Part shown: piece after piece, positions 37,594-48,067 of the stretch | Position numbering within the stretch: position 1 is the stretch's first letter | How the letters are laid out: each line of letters begins with the position of its first letter | Assembly (NCBI GenBank): GCA_024349245.1 | Contig: JALDNG010000448.1 | Coordinates: 62,001 to 126,000, forward strand | Source of the DNA: Neodontobutis hainanensis | Lineage: Eukaryota > Chordata > Actinopteri > Gobiiformes > Odontobutidae | Reading direction: 5' to 3' | Length of the DNA stretch: 64,000 bases | Made by a program: the position numbers and the translations under genes | Notes under the pieces: model-generated | Database searches by the model: none | What the model saw: the letters and a program-made list of their open reading frames with translations, nothing else | Told to the model about the DNA's origin: nothing

Positions 37594-38675
37594 TTACAGA
37601 TTTCTTTTTCTTGGCAAGATTCTGAGTGGGCTTCGGGCATTTGGTAGGTACCCACAAGGTAAGAGGAGATCTCTATGAAGAGTAATGGATAGGCTTAGGT
37701 TTTGTTTCAGGACGTACAGTATACACAGGAAGATTTCCTGCCCGTTTACAATAACATAAATGTCCGGTTCCCACTTGTCTGCAATCTTGTGTTTACCTCG
37801 CAGTTTGACATTTCTAACCAGTACTCTGTCACCAATGTCTAGCTGTGATGGAGTCACATGTTGATCAAAACGAGATTTGTTCTTGGTCATAATTTTTGCA
37901 GCATTTTCTATGGCAATTTTGTAACTTTTTTGTAAGCTGGACTTTAGATTTTGGATGTATTGTGAATGGCTTTGTTGGCAGGCATTCACCGGCAGACCAA
38001 AAACCAAGTCGATTGGTAGACGGGGTTGTCGTCCAAACATTAGTTCATAGGGTGAAAATCCAGTTACATCGTTCGTGTACAATTATACGCGTGAACCAAT
38101 GGCTTGACAAAATCTTTCCAGTGAATTTTGTCCTCTACGGTCAGTGTACCCAGCATGTTTAAAAGAGTTCGGTTGAAACGTTCTACTGGGTTTCCGCGTG
38201 GGTGATATGGAGTAGTATGCATTTTTTTTATTCCCGTCATTTTGCAGAGTTCTTTGATCGTTCTAGATTCAAAATCTGGTCCTTGATCACTATGAAGCTT
38301 TTTCGGAATCCCATAATGAACAAAGAAGTTTTCCCAAAGACTTTTTGCAACGGTTTTAGCTTTTTGATTTGAAGTGGGAACAGCAACAGCATATTTTGTG
38401 AAGTGGTCGGTGATCACTAAAACATTTTTAATTCCGCTCTTATCCGGTTCAAGTGACAAGAAGTCTATGCACACTAATTCCAAAGGCCCTGAAGTGTGGA
38501 TATTGACGAGTGGTGCTGCTTTGTCAGGCAACGCTTTTCGCTTGACGCATCTTTCGCAGTGTTTCACTTTGTTGTACACGCCAATTGCCATTTTGGGCCA
38601 GTAGAACCTACTGCGGACAAGGTCAAGTGTTCTCTCGATGCCCATGTGCCCCATTTGATCATGCAGATGGTGCAA
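37594..38675 (-). pseudogene. pol: E2 integrase, one frameshift
   Basis: Frame 38,675-38,064 (203 codons) carries the zinc module (H6, H10, C40, C43) and the catalytic core: D71 (VCIDFLSLE), D130 (HSDQGPDFES) and E165 (NPVERFNRT). Frame 38,082-37,594 continues with the C-terminal domain (GDRVLVRNVKLRGKHKIADKW). The frames overlap by about 20 bp, so a single shift separates them. D130 and E165 have 34 residues between them where DD35E enzymes have 35; the GNPVERF string looks one residue short of the usual GNG-x-VERF, so catalysis may be lost even with the frame intact. It acts on the cDNA ends in the nuclear pre-integration complex. Confidence 0.92.
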
Positions 38676-39117
38676 AATTTCAGATCGATACTCACTAGGC
38701 AGAACAAGCTGATGATGCTGGTGGTCCCCACATGCCTTCTTCTCCAGAGAATATTTTTCGAGCTCCAGACGATGGTGTTCTTTAAGAAGTAGTGGAAACT
38801 CAGGAGTTCCTCCCTTAAGGTAGGAGGGGTGTTTCTCCAGTTTCTATCAAGGCAATGATGTGTCTCAAGGTTGGGTCTGCCCTCTGTTTCTCGGCAATTT
38901 CCGTTTCGTCAACTGAGAGATTAAAGACGAAGCAAACTGAGTGTCGTGGACATAACTGTCAGGTAGACGGTCAGGATGTGCGGAAAGTGATTGGACAAGT
39001 GCAGTGTCAGCCGTGTTGTAAATTAGCTGTCGGTCACATATTGCCCGCACTGCATGTTGATCGATGGTAATAAATGTGTTTAAGGATGAGGATCGTGTAG
39101 ATGTTGCTGAGCAAATT
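38676..39117 (-). pseudogene. E2 pol spacer between RNase H and integrase
   Basis: About 440 bp without a long sense-strand frame that carries a recognised domain. By position it holds the end of the RNase H connection and the beginning of integrase. The 112-codon frame 39,203-38,865 may be partly real but shows no diagnostic motif. Confidence 0.5.
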
Positions 39118-39656
39118 TCAAGATTCTCTCCCTTTCTTTTGGGATCGTACATCATCGGCAAGGTTGCCTTGCGGCCTACGCGAAAGTCCGTCAGCATCCA
39201 CATTCTGCTTACCAGCTCGATAAGTGATTTTAAAAGAGAAGGTGGAAAGAGTTGAAAGCCATCTATAGCTGGTCGCGTCCAGTTTGGCAGATGTAAGCAG
39301 ATAGGTTAGTGGGTTACTGTCAGTGACCACTGTAAAATGAGTTCCATACAGATAGTCAAAAATTTTTCAGTAACTGCCCACTTTAAGGCAAGAAATTCCA
39401 GTTTATGAGCAGGATATTTTGACTCGCTTCGTGAAAGGCCACGACTTGCATATGCAATTACTCTATTCCGTCCTTCATGTTCTTGATAGAGGATAGCGCC
39501 AAGCCCAGTAGTACTTGCATCCGTATGCAGAATATAAGGTTTATGAGGATCAGCAAAAGCGAGAACTGGTGCAGAGGTAAGTTTTGTGATGATTGTTTCA
39601 AACGCTTTCTTACACTCAGGAGACCAGCGTCGGGCAATGGACTCCTTGGGATTCAA
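39118..39656 (-). pseudogene. E2 RNase H domain, frameshifted
   Basis: Frame 39,656-39,306 carries LHTDAS (first catalytic Asp) and HKLEFLALKW (catalytic Glu). Frame 39,330-39,118 carries VTDSNPL (third Asp) and VDADGLSR at the end. One shift near 39,320 separates them. RNase H removes the RNA strand of the hybrid during reverse transcription. Confidence 0.88.
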
Positions 39657-40311
39657 ATATTGCTCTTGCTTGATGGTAGATCTGTATTTTTCTGAGACGG
39701 CGGATATCCGGCGGTGAGGTCATGTAAGGGCTTTACAATACTGGAATAGCCTTGCACAAACCGGCGGTAATATCCTGCGAACCCAAGGAATGAGCGAAGT
39801 TCTTTTAAGTTTTTTGGAGTTGGCCAGGACTTGAGCGTTTCAATTTTCTCAGGATCTGTTTGCACACCATTCTTAGATACCACATGTCCCAAATATTTTA
39901 CTGATGGCTGGAAAAACACACACTTTTCAACTGACAACTTAAGTCCAAATTCTTTGAGGCGATTAAGAACTCTTAATAATCTCTCCTCATGTTCTTCTAG
40001 TGTAGGGGCAAACACAATCAGATCATCTATAAAGACTAAAACTTCTTTTAAATTCATCTCTCCCATACACTTCTCCATTAGGCGCTGAAAGGTGCTGGGT
40101 GCATTGGTTACTCCTGAGGCATTCTATTGAATTCCCAGAATCCCAGTGGGCATACAAAAGCGGTTTTACTCTTGTCTGCTTCTTCCATTTCAATTTGATA
40201 ATAGCCAGACTTTAAATCAAGAACAGAAAACCACTGTGAGCCAGAGAGAGCTGTAAAAGTGTCTTCCAATTTTGGTAAGGCATAGGCATCTTTGATGGTC
40301 TGTAGGTTCAA
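39653..40311 (-). pseudogene. pol: E2 reverse transcriptase palm and thumb, frameshifted
   Basis: Frame 40,311-40,108 has motif A (FSVLDLKSGYYQI) and the next conserved block (TAFVCPLGFWEF). Frame 40,078-39,653 has the catalytic motif as VFIDDLIVF (FIDD in place of YVDD) and the following KCVFF...YLGHVVS block typical of Gypsy RT. A shift lies near 40,110-40,078 and another near 39,656 leading to RNase H. This enzyme copies the element RNA into DNA. Confidence 0.92.
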
Positions 40312-41549
40312 TTTTCTGTAGTCAATACATAGTCGAACACTACCATTTTTTTCTTACCACTACAATGGGTGAAGCAAAGGTGAATCAGATTCCCGTATGA
40401 CACCGGAACTAGAAAGCTCTTGTAGATGTTGCCGAACAGCATCCAGATCTTGTGGATGGATTGGTCGTGGACGTTGCTTAAAGGGCGAGGATCTGACAGT
40501 TTGATGTGGTGTTTGACTTTATCAGTCTTCCCGAAGTCCAAGTCATGTTTAGCAAAGACGTCTGGGATACCATTTAATTTCTCAATGATGCGAGCTTTCC
40601 ACTCTGGTGACAAAGGTGAACTGTCAAATTTAAAGTTGAAGTCTGGTTTCAAAGAGTGAGAGGATTCAGATACATCGTGTTCCTTTGACAAGATTTTTTG
40701 GAAAGCACTGATTTCTGCAAGGGCTGCTCGGGCTGGAATAACCACGTCATGATCGGACTCATTACGAATCAACACAGGTAAGTGATATGGCTGAGTGTGA
40801 GGAAAATCAACAATACATGACTGGACCATTAAGCCTCCAGGCAGTGAGAAAGAAGTTGGATGTTCAACTAGAACAGCCTTCTCAGACAGAAGAGAGCAGG
40901 AGATGGCAGGGCCTTCCAGAACAACAGTTTGTTTAGCTGGAATAGTTTCTGGACCATCACTGTGCAATTTAATAATTCCATGGTAATTGTCATTAGCAAA
41001 TTTATGTCTTAGTTCGAGAATTTTCAAAACAGCTCTGTACCCATAAGGACTAGGAAAGAAGGAATGATGTTCTGAAAGATATTTCTCATAGACCAGATCA
41101 AGAGTATTCATGCCAATGAGAACAAATGACTGTGATGGTCGGATGTCCGGTACAACTAAGGCAAGTGTGTCAATGTCCATAGATGATCCAAGAAACTCAG
41201 CCGGAAAAGTGATGGTCATATCAATGTAACCAAGGTAAGGGACTGCTTGCCCATTAGCTCCCTCCACTTCCAGAAGGTCATGAAGGGGCTTAATTTCATG
41301 ATCAGAAAGATGATTGTTATAAAAAGAATGAGAAATGGTGGTGACTTGTGAACCAGTATCTAGTAGGCAATTTGTTGTTATGTCTTTGATGATGACTTGT
41401 GCTGTGCTTTTGGCACCAATGAGTCTCCTTGGCAGTGTGAAAGGGTATTTAACTGGTTTAATGGTGGGACTCGGTTCTGTGGCAGTCACTGGCTGTCCCC
41501 TTGCAGAGACTGCCTCTAGTTTAATGACTTTGAATTTCTGAGATCCCAT
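40308..41549 (-). CDS. pol: E2 protease and start of reverse transcriptase
   Basis: 413-codon frame. The retropepsin active site is CLLDTGSQVTTIS (D64-T65-G66), with the C-terminal LIGMNTLD near residue 150. A long protease-RT connector follows, and the first RT block (KVKHHIKLSDPRP) is near residue 365. The reading then departs from the RT frame at about 40,430, and the last ~45 residues are off-frame. The frame overlaps the zinc-knuckle Gag frame by 34 bp, which would suit ribosomal frameshifting, though sequence error is as likely because other breaks exist. The protease releases mature Gag and Pol proteins in the particle. Confidence 0.88.
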   Translation of the reverse strand: MGSQKFKVIKLEAVSARGQPVTATEPSPTIKPVKYPFTLPRRLIGAKSTAQVIIKDITTNCLLDTGSQVTTISHSFYNNHLSDHEIKPLHDLLEVEGANGQAVPYLGYIDMTITFPAEFLGSSMDIDTLALVVPDIRPSQSFVLIGMNTLDLVYEKYLSEHHSFFPSPYGYRAVLKILELRHKFANDNYHGIIKLHSDGPETIPAKQTVVLEGPAISCSLLSEKAVLVEHPTSFSLPGGLMVQSCIVDFPHTQPYHLPVLIRNESDHDVVIPARAALAEISAFQKILSKEHDVSESSHSLKPDFNFKFDSSPLSPEWKARIIEKLNGIPDVFAKHDLDFGKTDKVKHHIKLSDPRPLSNVHDQSIHKIWMLFGNIYKSFLVPVSYGNLIHLCFTHCSGKKKMVVFDYVLTTEN

Positions 41550-41791
41550 GGTTGTTGCTTTTGTTGCAGTTGTTTCTTCTTTTGTAGCACAAGTGCAGGG
41601 TTAGCTGGGTGACTGCACGTGGCTATCATGTGTCCATCCTCTCCACATTTAAAACAATAACCAGGTCTCGGCCTTAAGGTGTTAACATTCAGGTTTACCT
41701 TTGGCTTAGCTGGTGTTGCCTGAGAGAGAGCAGGCTTTGAGTATGATCTTTGAGAAAGGAGGGTAGTCATTTGCTTTTGCAACTTCTCCAT
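41516..41791 (-). CDS. gag: E2 Gag nucleocapsid with CCHC zinc knuckle
   Basis: 91-codon frame with CFKCGEDGHMIATC (C-x2-C-x4-H-x4-C), a single zinc knuckle that binds element RNA. It begins with a short coiled coil (MEKLQKQM). It should continue Gag from 41,884, but about 90 bp between the two (41,792-41,883) lies in another frame, so a small shift divides capsid from nucleocapsid. Confidence 0.9.
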   Translation of the reverse strand: MEKLQKQMTTLLSQRSYSKPALSQATPAKPKVNLNVNTLRPRPGYCFKCGEDGHMIATCSHPANPALVLQKKKQLQQKQQPWDLRNSKSLN

Positions 41792-41883
41792 TTGCTGCTT
41801 TAGTTCCTTGATTTCGCTGATGTCGGTACTTCCACATGAACACGCACTGTGGGAATGTACATGGACATGCTGTTTGGAAGAGG

Positions 41884-42846
41884 TTAGATGTTTTTCATTA
41901 GGCTCTCTTTTGCCAACTGCCTATCTTCCTCAGTGCGAAGCAGGAACAAGAAGTCAGAAAAAGGAGGAGGGCTGCTCTTCTTATGCTCAAGTTGTAATTT
42001 AGAAATCACAACATTGTCCCAGCAGCCACGACAGAACTGCTTGAGGAGGTGTTTATCAATGTCAGAAGAAGAAATGCCACCTTGTTTTACCACTGAATTC
42101 AGTGCAAGTCGTAAGCGTTGAAGATAAGATGATGGTTTTTCACCAGGGTCCTGCAACGTGTTTAAGAACTGAGCAAAAAGCTCTTCTCCATCCTGCACAG
42201 TGGCAAAAGCTGAGTCCAAAACCTGCAAGTAAACTGCAGGCATGGTATCAGGCCCTAACCCTTTAACTACATCCGCTGCAGGAGACATTAAGCTTTCCAG
42301 AATTCGCCTGGTCACATGCAGAGGAGGCAAGCTTGGATCAGCACTTAGCAATTCAATATTAGACCTCCAAGTCTCATAGTCTGTTTTATTGCTGGGTTTT
42401 GGAATTTTTCCAGAAAATCCACGAATTCTGAAAGAAGACAGAGCATGGGCATTTATGTCGTCTTTTCTTAGAATGTGCTCAATCACAACTTTTTGTACTT
42501 CAGGAGGATTTAGGTCATGTTGAGAGAGAGAGAGTCTTTGGGGTGCTCGCAGTTCAAAGAAAGGAATATTAGAAGCAGGTATGTTTTGCTCAGGCAGTGT
42601 CTCCTGCTGGCCAGACAGGAAAGGTGTGGACTCTACCACCTGGACTGAAGCATCCTCTTCATAGTTATTTGGTTGCTCCATGGAGTCTAAATACTGACTT
42701 ACTTGACCCATTACATCCTTCAAGATGTGCTCGAATTTTTTTCCTTTAGAACCGGCTATCCTTCTTAACTCGCCAATATAATCAGTGGAGCTGGAGGCTT
42801 GGGCTCCTGCTGTGGCTGCCCATTCACCGCCAGTGATCTCACGCAA
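41884..42846 (-). CDS. gag: E2 Gag capsid, PNMA-like
   Basis: 320-codon frame. Residues 1-100 are a linker rich in S, E and Q. Residues ~139-160 have the signature of Gypsy and PNMA capsids (RGFSGKIPKPS...DYETW), followed by the helical capsid N- and C-domains (RRILESLMSPAADVVKGL; SSYLQRLRLAL). It assembles the particle shell. In vertebrates, genes of the PNMA family descend from Gags of this type. It overlaps the upstream frame by about 80 bp, marking a shift near 42,800. Confidence 0.92.
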   Translation of the reverse strand: MREITGGEWAATAGAQASSSTDYIGELRRIAGSKGKKFEHILKDVMGQVSQYLDSMEQPNNYEEDASVQVVESTPFLSGQQETLPEQNIPASNIPFFELRAPQRLSLSQHDLNPPEVQKVVIEHILRKDDINAHALSSFRIRGFSGKIPKPSNKTDYETWRSNIELLSADPSLPPLHVTRRILESLMSPAADVVKGLGPDTMPAVYLQVLDSAFATVQDGEELFAQFLNTLQDPGEKPSSYLQRLRLALNSVVKQGGISSSDIDKHLLKQFCRGCWDNVVISKLQLEHKKSSPPPFSDFLFLLRTEEDRQLAKESLMKNI

Positions 42847-43106
42847 TAAACTATATCCTCATCAAGTTTTGACTGATAAGAATATGGGAGAAGTGTCTCG
42901 AGAGCACTTACTGCAGAGCTGTAAGTAAACTCAACAATCAGGGTTTTGTACAATGAACTAGTTACATCATTCACTACTACTGCTTTCTTTATCGAACCAT
43001 ATTGTTTCAAAATTTCAAGAATTTCTTCATTTGTGTCTGTGGTTGTCACACCAGAAACCACCACAGAATGTGAAATATCCATCCCACTTTTTTCAATGAA
43101 CTCCAT
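42765..43106 (-). CDS. gag: E2 Gag N-terminal domain, RRM-like
   Basis: 113-codon frame starting MEFIEKSGMD at the first ATG after the primer-binding site. Residues ~13-93 alternate strand and helix (VVVSGVT, EEILEILKQYG, AVVVND, TLIVEFTYSSAVSALETLL) in the order of an RNA-recognition fold, as in the N-terminus of PNMA proteins. It leaves the Gag frame near 42,800; the capsid follows in another frame. The role is probably RNA binding or particle assembly (inference). Confidence 0.75.
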   Translation of the reverse strand: MEFIEKSGMDISHSVVVSGVTTTDTNEEILEILKQYGSIKKAVVVNDVTSSLYKTLIVEFTYSSAVSALETLLPYSYQSKLDEDIVYCVRSLAVNGQPQQEPKPPAPLIILAS

Positions 43107-43190
43107 AATTGTAAGACAGATTCAAAAACACAATTCACTAAGTAATTAACAAAACAACAAAATATAAATCATTTATACATCCATCAGAGG

Positions 43191-43208
43191 CTCTTAGCTA
43201 GCTCGCCA
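43191..43208 (-). promoter_or_regulatory. E2 primer-binding site
   Basis: TGGCGAGCTAGCTAAGAG on the minus strand, 2 nt after the 5' LTR, starts with the TGG that pairs with tRNA CCA. The matching tRNA was not identified. Confidence 0.65.
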
Positions 43209-43210
43209 TT

Positions 43211-44288
43211 TGTAGCTCTTCTTCGGCTATTAGTCATTGTACGCAGGGATAGAATTCAGAAGACTAGTTCTTTAGAGCCTCAAGGGTATAAATGATGAGA
43301 TAAACAACTTACAAATTGTTTCAAATAATAAATGTATTAATTATTAGGGCAAATGGTAATGGAGCAATTCAATACAACATAACATAAATTACAACTTTTT
43401 GTAAATTTCCTTCTCAGTTAGACAAGGTATAATTTTCCAGTAGTTCATTTGTAAATCCTTTAGTTAGGAGGTCAAAGGTCAGTTTTCCAGTTCAGGTGGG
43501 TATTGTCCATACCCCGAAGATATTCCAGGTTAGGAAATTAGGGGAAAAAAGAAGTAGATCCTACCAGCTCGCCACTTGTCGTTGACAAGAATCAGTAGTC
43601 GTCCGTTAAGAGCTACAAACGACCTACACACAAAACCCTGACCTGAAACAAGGCCAGGAAAACCACAATTAACATTCAACTTTACAATTACCGGTAACAA
43701 GTTATTATCTCAAGTCAGTTATATTTTGTTAACCCTTTAACCATCAATATAACTGAGGTCAGTACAATTCAGTTCTGCGCAACACTCAATTTCAAAACAA
43801 TTAGCAAAGGCTACGAACAAATAATCAAAACACCGCAAAGAAAAAAGTACCTGTCTCTAAGACAAGGTGGCCGAATTAAAGGCAGTAACTTAAAATTCAT
43901 AATACAGTTCACATCATATCCATGTGTTACTTTTGAAGTGCGTGAATAAATAAAAATAACCAGAAACGCTCATTTTGTCAATGAGGTTACACTCATGCTC
44001 ACTATACCGCCAATAAAACTCAATAAACAATCAATTTGCTACTATTAACTAAAAAGTTAACAAGGTAAAAGTAAAAGAAAACTCACCGCTGAGTCAATTA
44101 TTAAGGTTAGAATTTCTTTACTCTCTGAAGGGTTTGTCCAAACTTATTAGCACGGCTAAGCACACTTGCAGCCACAGCAGGAACCTGATGACGGAGCATA
44201 TTCCTACGCCTCCTCCTGAACTTATGGCATCCAGCAGAGAGCATCCGCGAATGAGAGGGGTCTATTTTCTCATGTGACATGGGTTACA
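43211..44288 (-). repeat. E2 5' LTR (right copy)
   Basis: 1,078-bp partner of 35,925-37,003. In the sense direction it begins TGTAACCCATGTCACATG and ends GAGCTACA. Confidence 0.95.
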
Positions 44289-47200
44289 TGTACACGTGTA
44301 GTAGAACAGACTGTAGATGAGCAGTAGTACAGACTGTAGACTTACATTAGAACAGACTGTAGATGTGCATTAGAACAGACTGTAGACGTGCAGTAGAACA
44401 GACTGTAGATGAGCAGTATTACAGACTGTAGGCTTGCATTAGAACAGACAGTAGATGTACATTAGAACAGACTGTTGATGTGCAGTAAAACAGACTATAG
44501 ACATGCAGTGGACGAGACTGTAGTAGAGCAGTAGTACAGACTGTAAACTGGCATTAGAACAGACTGTAGAGGTGCAGGTGAACAGACAGTACACGTGCAG
44601 TTGAGCAGACTTCAGAGCAGCAGTAGTACAGACTCTAGATTGGCTTTAGAACTGACTATAGACAAGCATTAGAACAGGCTATAAACGTCTAGTAGAACAG
44701 ACTCTATATAAGTATTAGAAAACACTCTAGATATGCTTTATAACAAAATGTAGAGGTGCAGTAGTTCCGACTGTAGACGAACATTAGAACAGACTGTATA
44801 TGAGTATTGGAAAACACTCTAAACATGCTTTAGAACAGACTGTAGAGGTGCAGTAATACAGACTGTAGATGAGAATTAGAAAAGACTGTAAACGTCCAGT
44901 AGAACAGACTGACAATGTGCAGAAGAATAGACTGTAGAGATGCAGTAGTACAGACTGTAGACAAGACTTAGAACAGACTGTATATGAGTATTAGAAAACA
45001 CTCTAGACATGCTTTAGAATAGACTGTAGAGCTGCAGTAGTTCAGACTGTAGACGAGGATTAGAACAGACTCTATATGAGTTTTAGAAAACACTCTGCAC
45101 ATGCTTTAGAACAGATTGTAAAAGGTGCAGTATTTCTGACTGTAGACGTGCATTAGAACAGACTGTATATGAGTATTAGAAAACACTCTAGACATGCTGT
45201 AGAACAGACTGTTGATGAGCAGTAATACAGACTGTAGACTTGCATTAGAACAGACTGTAGATGTGCAGTAGAACAGACTGTAGACGTTTATTAGAACAGA
45301 CTGTAGACCTGCAAAAGAACAGACCGTAGATGAGTAGTAAAACAGACTATAGACTTGCATTAGAACAGACTGTAAAACTGACTGTAGACGAGCATTAGAA
45401 CAGACTTTAAACATCCAGTAGAACAGACTGACAATGTGCAGAAGAATAGACTGTAGAAATGCAGTAGTACAGACTGTAGACGAGCATTAGAAGAGAGTGT
45501 AGATCTGCTTAAGAAAAGACTTTAGAAGTGCAGTAGTAGAGACTGTAGATGTGTAGTAGAACAGACTGTAAATGAGCAGTAGTAGAGACTGTAGACTTGT
45601 ATTAGAACAGACTGTAAACATGCAGTAGAACAGACTGTAGATTAGCAATAAAACAGACTGTACACGTGCAGTAGAACAGACTGTAGATGAGCAGTTGTAC
45701 AGACTGTAGACTTTCATTAGAACATACAGTAGATGTCCATTAGAATAGACTGTAGATGTGCAGTAGAACAGACTGACGAGGTGCAGAAGAATAGACTGAA
45801 GAGTTGCAGTAGTTGAGACTTTACACGAGGATTAGAACAGACTGTACATGACTATTAGAAAAGACTGTAGACATGCTTTAGAAGAGACTGTAGAGGTGCA
45901 GTAGTACAGACTGTAGAGGAGCATTAAAACAAACTGTAGATGTGCAGTAGACCAGACTGTAGACGTGCAGTTGAACAGACTTTAGAGCAGCAATAGTACA
46001 GACTCTAGATTGGCTTTAGAAAAGACTGTAGATGAACTTTAGAACAGACTGTAGAGGTGCAGTAGTTCAGACTGTAGATGATCATTAGAACAGACTCTAT
46101 ATGAGTATTAGAAAACACTCTAGACATGCTTTAGAACAGGCAGTAGAGGTGCAGTTGTACAGACTGTAGACGAGCATTAAAACAGACTGTATATTAGTAT
46201 TAGAAAACACTCTAGACAAGCTTTAGTACAAACTGTAGATGTGCAGTAGTACAGACTGTAGACGTTTTTAGAACAGACTGTAGAAGAGCAGTAGAACAAA
46301 CTGTAGACGAGCAGTAGTACAGACTGGAGAATTCCATTAGAACAGATTGTAGATGTGCATTAGAACAGACTGTAGATGTGCAAAAGAATAGACTGTAGAG
46401 GGCAGTAGTTGAGACTTTACACGAGCATTAGAACAGACTCTACATGAGTATTAGAAAAGACTGTAGACATGTTTTAGAACAGACTGTAGAGTTTCAGTAG
46501 TACAGACTCTAGACGACCATTAGAACAAACTGTAGATGTGCAGTAGAAGAGACTGTAGAGGTGCAGTAGTACAGAAAGTTGACAATTATTAAAAGAGACT
46601 GTAGACGTGCAGTATAACAGACTCTAGACAATTATTATCTATTAACAATAGAAAAGACTGTAGAGGTGCAGTTGAACAGACTGTAGATGTGCAGTTGAAT
46701 AGACTTCAGAGCAGAAGTAGAACAGACTCTAGATTGGCTATGGAAGAGACTGTAGACGAGCATTAGAACAAACAGTAAACAACCTGTAGAACAGACTGAG
46801 AATGTGCAGAAGAATAGACTCTAGAGGTGCAGTAGTACAGACTGTAGATGAGGATTAGAACAGACTGTATATAATTATTAGAAAACACTGTAGATATGCT
46901 TTAGAACAGACTGTAGAGTTGCAGTAGTTCAGACTGTAGATGAGCATTAGAACAGACTGTATATGAGTATTAGAAAACACTGTAGACATGCTTTAGAACA
47001 GATTGTAGATGTGCAGTAGTACAGACTATAGACGTGCAGTAATACAGACTGTAGACGAGCATTAGAACAGACTGTAAAAGTGCAGTAGTACAGACTGTAG
47101 ATGTGCAGTAGAACAGACTGTAGACGTTTATTACAACAGACTGTAGACCTGCAGTAGAACAGACCGTAAATGAGCAGTAGTACAGACTGTAGACTTGCAT

Positions 47201-47694
47201 TAGAACAGACTGTAAATGAGCAGTAGTACAGATTATAGACTTGCATTAGAACGGACTGTGGACGAGCATTAGAACAGACTATAGACTGTAGACGTTTATT
47301 AGAACAGACTGTAGACCTGCACTAGAACAGACCATAGATGAGCAGTAGTACTGACTATAGACTTGCATTAGAACAGACTGTAGATGTGCATTAGAAACAG
47401 ACTTTAGAAGTGCAGCAGCAGAGACTGTAGATGTGTAGTAGAAAAGACTGTATACGTTTATCAGAACAGACTGCAGACATGCAGTAGAACAGACTGTAGA
47501 CGTGCAGTAGAACAGACTGTAGGCAAGCATTAGAACAAACTGTAAACGTCCAGTAGATTAGACTGACAAAGTGCAGAAGAATAGACTATAGAGATGCAGT
47601 AGTACAGACTGTAGACGAGCATTAGAACAGACTGTATATGAGTATTAGAAAACACTGTAGACATGATTTAGAACAGACTGTAGAAATGTAGTAG
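44289..47694 (+). repeat. 23-bp satellite array, block 8 (forward), between E2 and E3
   Basis: From 44,289 to about 45,050 it continues the 990-bp period seen at 34,931-35,690. From 45,478 it enters the segment homologous to position 1. It ends in AGTAG (47,690-47,694), the E3 target duplication. Minus-strand frames up to 102 codons are repeat artefacts. Confidence 0.96.
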
Positions 47695-48055
47695 TGTTAT
47701 AGGAATATTTTATATCCATATATTTAACCAGAGAGACACGGAGACCGATTATAATTTAACAAGCAATGGTCAGGTTTTAATCCTTGCAAGGAGAAGCAGA
47801 GCAGCACAATATTACAGCGGAAGGTTTGCTTAAAGATGTAAACATAACATGGGATTATATACAACACAGTGACGTCCTTGGTGAGAGGCGTCACAATGGT
47901 CCAGGAGAAAGAGTCCGTGACAAGCCATGTCTCAGTCTTGCCATGTCTACTTCCTGCTTGGATTAGAGCGAAGGACATGACATGAATTTGACATGACCTG
48001 AGGAGAACTATAAGCCCCAGTAACTCTAAACATAAGAATTAAAATTATTATAACA
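47695..48055 (-). repeat. E3 3' LTR (left copy)
   Basis: 361 bp, partner of 53,990-54,351 with about 99% identity. Confidence 0.92.
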
Positions 48056-48067
48056 TTCCCCCTCTTT
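48056..48067 (-). promoter_or_regulatory. E3 polypurine tract
   Basis: AAAGAGGGGGAA on the minus strand abuts the 3' LTR. Confidence 0.85.

Larger units (their letters stand above)
35925..44288 (-). mobile_element. Ty3/Gypsy retrotransposon E2 (8.36 kb, near complete)
   Basis: 1,079- and 1,078-bp LTRs (TGTAGCTC...GGTTACA) flank a 6.2-kb interior, with TGTA duplicated on both sides. Sense is minus: primer site beside the right LTR, purine tract beside the left. Order is gag, protease, RT, RNase H, integrase, which is the Ty3/Gypsy order. Gag resembles the family that gave rise to the PNMA genes. The LTRs differ almost only by short indels near CG dinucleotides, which implies a very recent insertion. 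Frames are broken in several places, some possibly by sequencing error. The exact empty site is at 34,931. Confidence 0.95.

Noticed and set aside
40426..41541. Plus-strand frames opposite E2 gag and pol (for example 40,426-40,659 and 41,335-41,541)
   Set aside because: These are shadows of the minus-strand protease-RT frame, which carries the motifs.
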